NCBI GenBank assembly: GCA_937885815.1
Contig: CALABM010000092.1
Location: forward strand, 1-10,167
Reading direction: 5' to 3'
Origin: an uncultured Verrucomicrobiales bacterium
GTDB lineage: Bacteria > Verrucomicrobiota > Verrucomicrobiia > Verrucomicrobiales > Akkermansiaceae
Length of the DNA stretch: 10,167 bases
Made by a program: the position numbers and the translations under genes
Part shown: in pieces, positions 5,964 to 10,167 of the stretch
Position numbering within the stretch: the first letter of the stretch is position 1
Layout: each line of letters starts with the position of its first letter
Notes under the pieces: model-generated
Seen by the model: the letters and a program-made list of their open reading frames with translations, nothing else
What the model was told of the DNA's origin: nothing
Databases searched by the model: none

Positions 5964-7871
5964 ATGATTTTACATACTGAAACACTTTACAAGCTGGCCA
6001 ACATTGAGGCCGCCACCCTGGAGGAAAGCACCACCGGCGAGGGCTCTCTGAATCTCAGCTTTGCAGGCTTCGGCCCCGAATGGCTGAAGTACATGCAACC
6101 GGTGACGCTGTATCATAAGGGCAAAGTGCTCTTTCATGGCAAGATGACGAACCTTGCCCGCACGAATGATGGCGGCTCTGTCACCAGCACGGCAACAGTC
6201 AATAATTTCATGTGGCTGCTAGACCGGCAGACGCTGGGCCAGCAAGTGGCAGAAATTAAAGCCGCCGCCAAGGAAAGCCAAAACGGCAGCGCCGTGGATG
6301 TGTCCCGCTCTCTGAAGTTCACAGCCGGCCAGATAGGCAAGAGCACCGCCGGCAGCAAGGGGGTGACATGGGGCAGCGTCACGGGCTCCATGGGACTGAC
6401 CTCTGAAGGCTGGACAGCAGAGGGCACCACCGGCACCACCGGTGGCGGCACCCTGACGGTGAAGGCCAGCAGCAGCGTGGCCGGGCGTGCTGTGTGGGCT
6501 GTAACGGACAAACTAATCACAACGGCCAGCGCCCTGGTGAAGCTCCGCGACCGCGCGGCAGATGTGCAGTACATCATGGACTACACCGCCGGCACATGCA
6601 CGGCCATGGCCATTGGCGACATGCCCACCCAGACATGGGACACCAAGGCAAGGGGCATCACCAGTATCAGCGATATAAGCCCGCAATATGAGGCTTGCGT
6701 CACGGGTGTGGCCGTGGTGTGGACAAGTGACGAAGGCCGCGTGGAAGTTCATGCTTACCCGCCCGGCCTGGATATGGCACAAGATGGCGTCAAGGTGTTT
6801 TCCCTGACCGGTGCTTACTATGTGGAGAGCTGGGACGCAGTGGCACGGGACTACTACAAGGCGGCCAATGTGCTGCAATGGGGTGGCAGCATCACCGTGC
6901 TGCAAAGTCACGTTGACGCCAGCCCGCTGGGCAGCAAGCTGAATCTGATAGGCCCCGGCACGCATGAAAGCTGGAACACCATGGAGGCCGTGGTGACGCA
7001 GTGCAGCTGGGACTTTATGGAGCGCACCCTCACGGTGACGCTGGGCAGAGACTTTGCAGACCCCGAATTTGCAGACGCAGAGGAGACGGAAGACGGCGGC
7101 GAAGAAGAAGAGCTTGCCACCACGTTTGACGATTGGCCAGACGATTGGCCAGACACTACGGAGGAAGGCGGAGACGATTTCCCGGACACCACGGAAGAGG
7201 AACTGCCAACATGGAACCCGGACACATGGAACCCGGACACATGGCCGGAGTACACCGGCAGCGGTACGGGCACCGGCACCGGAACAGGCACCGGGACGGG
7301 GACAGGCAGCGGTACGGGAACCGGGACAGGGACGCAAGGAACCCAGCCGGGGACACAGGGCACGCAAGGAACCCAGCCGGGTGGCACATCTACGCCCGGC
7401 CCAGGGCCATGGCCTGGCACAAGTAGCGGCACAGGCACGGGCACGGGAACCGGCACCACGGGCACCACGGGCACCACGGGCACCACGGGAACACAAGGAA
7501 CTCAGGGCACGCAAGGAACATCCGGCGCGCCGTGTGATTGTGCAGAAAAATGGGCAGAGCTTGAAGAATGGAAGAGAGGCATCGAAGCACGCCTCGCCGC
7601 TCTCGAAAATGCCACCGGCTCCGGCACAGGCTCCGGCGGCTCTGATGGCTCCGGCGGTGGCTCTCAGAGCGGCACCAGCGGTTGCAACTGTGAATGCGCC
7701 GGGCTGCTTGAAGCCATCCAGCAGGCGGTACAGGCCGCAGCAGCAGGGGTGAGCCTTACGGCCACCATATCAGCCCCGGTGATGACAACAGAGACGGGCA
7801 ACCTGACGGCTACGGCTTCGGCCAGTGCCGCCGGCGGCTCTGGCAATTCATCTGTAAATTTCCACTATTAA
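5964..7871 (+). CDS. Tail hub / baseplate protein (gpD / gp27-like) with long repetitive C-terminal extension
   Basis: 635 residues, directly after the tape measure gene. Residues 1-385 look like a tail hub of the late-control D / T4 gp27 type: an early strand pair with a KGKVLFHGKMTN segment and the closing signature LQWGGSITVLQSH, GSKLNLIGPGTHESWNTM, then TLTVTLGRDF. These hubs are trimers that join tail tube to tip. What follows is unusual: residues 386-430 are acidic with Asp/Trp/Pro repeats (DDWPDDWPD, WNPDTWNPDTW); 432-457 are 13 Gly-Thr/Gly-Ser pairs; then Gly-Thr-Gln and Pro-rich sequence; 497-523 are nine collagen-like Gly-X-Y triplets (GTT x4, GTQ x3, GTS, GAP). Cys524-x-Cys526 begins a short helix, a Gly/Ser linker follows, and Cys574-x-Cys576-x-Cys578 begins another helix with a Thr/Ala/Ser-rich strand tail. 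The trimeric hub suggests the extension is a three-chain stalk. Hub identity is fairly sure, stalk structure inferred. Confidence 0.75.
   Translation: MILHTETLYKLANIEAATLEESTTGEGSLNLSFAGFGPEWLKYMQPVTLYHKGKVLFHGKMTNLARTNDGGSVTSTATVNNFMWLLDRQTLGQQVAEIKAAAKESQNGSAVDVSRSLKFTAGQIGKSTAGSKGVTWGSVTGSMGLTSEGWTAEGTTGTTGGGTLTVKASSSVAGRAVWAVTDKLITTASALVKLRDRAADVQYIMDYTAGTCTAMAIGDMPTQTWDTKARGITSISDISPQYEACVTGVAVVWTSDEGRVEVHAYPPGLDMAQDGVKVFSLTGAYYVESWDAVARDYYKAANVLQWGGSITVLQSHVDASPLGSKLNLIGPGTHESWNTMEAVVTQCSWDFMERTLTVTLGRDFADPEFADAEETEDGGEEEELATTFDDWPDDWPDTTEEGGDDFPDTTEEELPTWNPDTWNPDTWPEYTGSGTGTGTGTGTGTGTGSGTGTGTGTQGTQPGTQGTQGTQPGGTSTPGPGPWPGTSSGTGTGTGTGTTGTTGTTGTTGTQGTQGTQGTSGAPCDCAEKWAELEEWKRGIEARLAALENATGSGTGSGGSDGSGGGSQSGTSGCNCECAGLLEAIQQAVQAAAAGVSLTATISAPVMTTETGNLTATASASAAGGSGNSSVNFHY
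7128..7154 (+). repeat. 12-bp tandem repeat coding DDWP
   Basis: The 12-mer gacgattggcca occurs twice head to tail (7128-7139, 7140-7151) and begins a third copy (gac). It encodes the DDWPDDWPD stretch in the acidic linker of the hub protein. The exact nucleotide identity suggests a recent duplication, and the unit length keeps the frame. Confidence 0.85.
7209..7244 (+). repeat. 15-bp tandem repeat coding TWNPD
   Basis: The 15-mer acatggaacccggac is repeated exactly at 7209-7223 and 7224-7238, followed by a 6-base start of a third copy. It gives TWNPDTWNPDTW in the hub linker. The unit is a multiple of three, so copy-number change would lengthen or shorten the linker without a frameshift. 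Confidence 0.85.
7257..7334 (+). repeat. Hexanucleotide Gly-Thr/Gly-Ser repeat tract
   Basis: Thirteen consecutive 6-base units of the form GGN-ACN or GGC-AGC encode alternating Gly and Thr/Ser. Codons vary, but the 14-mer ggcagcggtacggg recurs at 7257 and 7305, 48 bases apart, which points to a duplicated eight-unit block. The codon variety argues for selection on the Gly-Thr protein pattern rather than only a recent slippage tract. Confidence 0.85.
7332..7381 (+). repeat. 20-bp direct repeat, 30-bp period, coding Thr-Gln-Gly-Thr-Gln-Pro-Gly
   Basis: The 20-mer acgcaaggaacccagccggg occurs at 7332-7351 and again at 7362-7381, separated by 10 bases. Both copies are in frame in the hub stalk and give TQGTQPG. 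This is an in-frame duplication in the stalk. Confidence 0.8.
7452..7487 (+). repeat. 9-bp tandem repeat coding collagen-like GTT triplets
   Basis: Four exact head-to-tail copies of ggcaccacg encode Gly-Thr-Thr four times, the start of a run of nine Gly-X-Y triplets (residues 497-523 of the hub protein). Perfect identity suggests recent expansion by slippage or recombination; collagen-like stalks in phage tail proteins often vary in length this way. Confidence 0.9.
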
Positions 7872-7872
7872 C

Positions 7873-8142
7873 ATGGCTTGCAAATGCGACAGAGCTGCCA
7901 TCATAGCTGCAAGCGTGGAGCTGTTTCATTCTACCATGGCCAGCCTTTACAACGGGCTCACGGTACAGGTTAGCGGCTCCGGTGGCTGGTGGACTGGCAC
8001 ATGGGACGGCTGGAAATGGAGCGGCGTCCGCTATGAAGGTAGCGGCACGACCGCTGTTTACAGCTACGAAAATGGCACCATCACGGTGCAGATTAGCTAC
8101 AAACTAGAGAACAAAGGAACATGGGAACAAGTCAACGGATGA
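7873..8142 (+). CDS. Small Trp-rich tail-tip-associated protein with N-terminal Cys-X-Cys helix
   Basis: 89 residues, starting one base after the hub stop with no visible ribosome binding site, so it is probably translated by coupling. Residues 3-5 are Cys-Lys-Cys, followed by a helix (AAIIAASVELFHSTMASLYNG) and then a beta-rich part with five Trp (GWWTGTWDGWKW, later GTWEQ) and Gly/Ser/Tyr. The order Cys-X-Cys, Ala-rich helix, strands repeats the end of the preceding hub protein (Cys574-Asn-Cys, helix, strands), which suggests that the two are related or partner through these segments. The Trp/Tyr-rich strands would suit sugar binding or packing at a tail tip, but that is inference. No signal peptide or membrane segment is clear. 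I do not recognise a family. Its place between the hub and the glycosyltransferase makes a tail-tip component the likeliest job. Confidence 0.7.
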   Translation: MACKCDRAAIIAASVELFHSTMASLYNGLTVQVSGSGGWWTGTWDGWKWSGVRYEGSGTTAVYSYENGTITVQISYKLENKGTWEQVNG

Positions 8143-8146
8143 CAGC

Positions 8147-10153
8147 ATGAAAATTCACCAAATATGGATAGGCGAACCCATGCCGGCGAGATTTCAGGCC
8201 TGGACGGAATCGGCCAAGGAATGGGCAAGGCAGATGGGCGCAGATTACAAGCTATGGACATGGCCAGACCTTCTGGCAGAGTTCGGGAAAGAACCGGAGG
8301 CGGAAACGCTAAGCCGCTGCATGGAGACGCTACCAACGGCTACGGCATACGCCTTTGCTGCGGACTATTACCGCTTGCAACTGGTGGCACGGTATGGCGG
8401 CATTTACCTGGACGCAGACACGCGATGCCAGCACGCTATATGCCCACCGGAAAGCCCGGGCTTGTATGTGGGGCCGGAGCGTTTTGACCCATGCTTGCCC
8501 ACGCCATGGCTTTTGTGGGCGCGTGGTGAAGAAGGGCGCAAGGCCGCACACATGGTGGCAGATATAGGCCGCAAGCTCTTTAATGAATTATTGCCACCAG
8601 GTGCCGCAGATATACCGCAGCGATTCATTGCCATGGCACGCCGTGACCGTAAAGGCGGCGGGCTTGCTACCAATGGCCTTGGCCCTGCCATATTCAGAGG
8701 GCATATCATGCCGGCTGTGATGGCCGCCGGCTTCAAGGTGGAGATGTTGCCGCCGGAAGTTGCAAGCTGCCGGAATGAAGGCGCAGCCCTGAAACAATGC
8801 AACGCAGGCACATGGCTGGAACGTGGTGCAGACTGGAACGCGCGCGCAAAAGCCGCAGAGATGGCCACAGCTCAAGCCGAAGCTCTACCCGAATGGCAAC
8901 GGCCACAGAGCCGCCGCCAAATGCCGCAGGCTATAAAGCGGCGCATGATGGAGCCTCAGCTTGCTGAATCGGCACTCGAAGACGGGCTAAACATACCAGC
9001 AGGCACGCGCCGCATTGTAATTTTTAGCAACGTAACGCGCAATTTTGACCCACGCGCGCTGCCATTAAGAGCGGGCGACCATTGCATCCATATCAATAGG
9101 GCGCGGCAGTTTTTCAAGGTGGCAGATACCCCGGGCGTGACGCACGCGCTAGTAGTACGCAAGGGGACGGACAAGCAATTCAAGCGGGTTAAATGGTATG
9201 ACCCGCCCACCAGTGAGGGCTTTTTGCAGGTGCTCCACATTGCAGATGTGCCGATGCGCAAGCGGCGTCCCTGGTGGCGGGAGTATTGCCAACGCAATGC
9301 CCGGCGCTGCCCTACAAGTGGCTTTATATGCTGGCATCTGGCACGGGAAGCAGCACCCACGGTGCCCGTGGTATTGGCCGGATTTGCGCCGGGTGAAAAG
9401 TTCGGCACCCCTCAATGGCGTGGCCATGCCTGGGAATATGAAGCCCAGACCTATGCGCGCGCGGGTGTTGAAATGATAAGACCTGACTCTGCCGGAATGT
9501 CTGGCAATCTGCCCCGCATTAAATATCTGGTAATGGTACGCACTGGCATGCAGCTCGAAGCCCGCCGCAATGCAGTGCGCGCGACATGGGCAAAGAATGT
9601 GCCAGAGGGTGTGGCTGTGCACTTTTACTGTGGCGCAAAGGATGCTCCGCATGCAGCAGACGAAAACAGCCCGGACATGGTACGCTTGCCCGGCATATCG
9701 CATGCCCAGGGGGCGCAGCCGGCTGCACATATTGAGATGATGCGCTGGGCTCTGAAAAATTACAATTTCAGCTATCTATTCAAGTGCGATGATGACACCT
9801 TCACCGCGTTGGATAGATTGGCCAGCTACACGCCACCACAGAGTGCGGCCATGATTGGCAACCCTGACCCGGTAAAAAGCGCTGTGGCTCTTTCCGGAGG
9901 CGCGGGCTACATCATTCACCGTGGATGGGTGGAGCGGCTGGTGTTTAATCCAGGGCCACAGCCGTGGAAAATAGATGATGTGTATATATCGCAAGAGGTG
10001 CAGCGCCTGGGTGGTGTGCTGATGCCGGAACGAAGATTTTACCACCCGCATGACAAGGTGCCGGCTCCGGGTAACAGGCAGATAACAGCTCACTGGTGCA
10101 AGCCGGCGGATAGGGTCTGTTTCAGATTTGCTGATGCCCAAGTAGCCCTTTGA
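8147..10153 (+). CDS. Three-domain glycosyltransferase (GT32-like, GT29-like, GT31-like)
   Basis: 668 residues from ATG 8147, 4 bases after the upstream stop with GGAT as a weak ribosome site. Domain 1 (about 1-255) matches GT32/OCH1-type 'sugar-binding DXD' enzymes: HQIWIG at 4-9 and ADYYRLQLVARYGGIYLDADT, split around Tyr87, with metal-binding Asp89-x-Asp91. Domain 2 (about 285-450) resembles GT29 sialyltransferases: HINRA at 315-319 (L motif end), CPTSGF at 388-393 (S motif), a GFAP turn, and His427-x4-Glu432 (the VS motif). Domain 3 (about 457-660) resembles GT31 / fringe enzymes: RRNAVRATW at 473-481, FKCDDDTF with Asp548-Asp550, SGGAGYIIHRGW from 583, and IDDVYISQEV from 609. Each transfers a sugar from a nucleotide donor; all the key residues named are present, so each domain may be active. 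No signal peptide or membrane anchor is seen, implying a cytoplasmic enzyme. Target and sugars are unknown; virion tail tip or host glycan are the options. Confidence 0.8.
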   Translation: MKIHQIWIGEPMPARFQAWTESAKEWARQMGADYKLWTWPDLLAEFGKEPEAETLSRCMETLPTATAYAFAADYYRLQLVARYGGIYLDADTRCQHAICPPESPGLYVGPERFDPCLPTPWLLWARGEEGRKAAHMVADIGRKLFNELLPPGAADIPQRFIAMARRDRKGGGLATNGLGPAIFRGHIMPAVMAAGFKVEMLPPEVASCRNEGAALKQCNAGTWLERGADWNARAKAAEMATAQAEALPEWQRPQSRRQMPQAIKRRMMEPQLAESALEDGLNIPAGTRRIVIFSNVTRNFDPRALPLRAGDHCIHINRARQFFKVADTPGVTHALVVRKGTDKQFKRVKWYDPPTSEGFLQVLHIADVPMRKRRPWWREYCQRNARRCPTSGFICWHLAREAAPTVPVVLAGFAPGEKFGTPQWRGHAWEYEAQTYARAGVEMIRPDSAGMSGNLPRIKYLVMVRTGMQLEARRNAVRATWAKNVPEGVAVHFYCGAKDAPHAADENSPDMVRLPGISHAQGAQPAAHIEMMRWALKNYNFSYLFKCDDDTFTALDRLASYTPPQSAAMIGNPDPVKSAVALSGGAGYIIHRGWVERLVFNPGPQPWKIDDVYISQEVQRLGGVLMPERRFYHPHDKVPAPGNRQITAHWCKPADRVCFRFADAQVAL

Positions 10154-10167
10154 TGACAAAAAAGGTG
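10153..10167 (+). CDS. Start of the next operon gene, cut by window end
   Basis: The glycosyltransferase stop TGA at 10151-10153 overlaps an ATG at 10153-10155 (TGATG), and the frame continues Met-Thr-Lys-Lys-Val to the end of the window. Such an overlap is usual for translational coupling, so the operon probably goes on. Nothing can be said of the product. Confidence 0.45.

Noticed and set aside
7250..7500. Repeat cluster considered as a CRISPR array or origin iterons
   Set aside because: Units are short, of differing lengths, without unique spacers, and lie in frame within a coding gene.
6513..7514. Long minus-strand frame of 333 codons opposite the hub gene
   Set aside because: It is opened by the codon pattern and Gly-Thr repeats of the hub gene, has a Arg/Ala/Cys-rich low-complexity product, and no own promoter or family signature.
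8147..8900. N-terminal domain considered as a large clostridial-type glucosylating toxin
   Set aside because: The DXD region resembles both groups, but the short length, the HQIWIG start and the attached GT29- and GT31-like domains fit a GT32-type biosynthetic enzyme better than a toxin.

Overview
The window reads as the tail module of a tailed phage or prophage, carrying two accessory genes of unusual kind. All genes but one lie on the + strand and are packed with gaps of 1 to 6 bases or a stop/start overlap, so they look like one late operon. The DNA is GC-rich by eye and most starts lack a strong Shine-Dalgarno sequence. The host cannot be fixed from the sequence. A gut Verrucomicrobiota host (Akkermansia-like) would fit the style of the head and tail proteins, but that is a recollection-based guess. 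No integrase, terminase, capsid, lysis gene, tRNA or att site lies in the window.

Layout. 1-534: 3' part of an unidentified small phage protein. 539-2125: a Mu F-like minor head protein whose C-terminus is an ADP-ribosyltransferase (ART) with the R / S-T-S / E-x-E signature, i.e. a probable virion-borne effector toxin. 2131-2424 (minus strand): a small basic protein of unknown function with its own candidate promoter, interrupting the operon just downstream of the ART. 2467-3075: a probable tail-completion (Mu G / HK97 gp10-like) protein. 3081-5957: tape measure protein. 5964-7871: tail hub protein with a long added C-terminus of acidic Asp/Trp repeats, Gly-Thr repeats, collagen-like Gly-X-Y triplets and paired cysteines. 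7873-8142: a small Trp-rich protein that repeats the Cys-X-Cys-plus-helix design of the hub's end. 8147-10153: one 668-residue protein with three glycosyltransferase domains resembling families GT32, GT29 (sialyltransferase) and GT31. 10153-10167: the first codons of the next gene.

How the parts may work together. gpG-like protein, tape measure and hub are consecutive steps in building a tail. The MuF-ART protein would enter the capsid and could be injected with the DNA, as phage T4 Alt is. The minus-strand gene is placed where an immunity gene could be. The triple glycosyltransferase follows directly on tail-tip genes whose products are extremely rich in Thr, Ser and Gly. The most interesting hypothesis is that the phage glycosylates its own tail tip, possibly with a mucin-like glycan, because GT29, GT31 and GT32 enzymes all take part in animal mucin O-glycosylation. 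Modification of the host surface is the main alternative.
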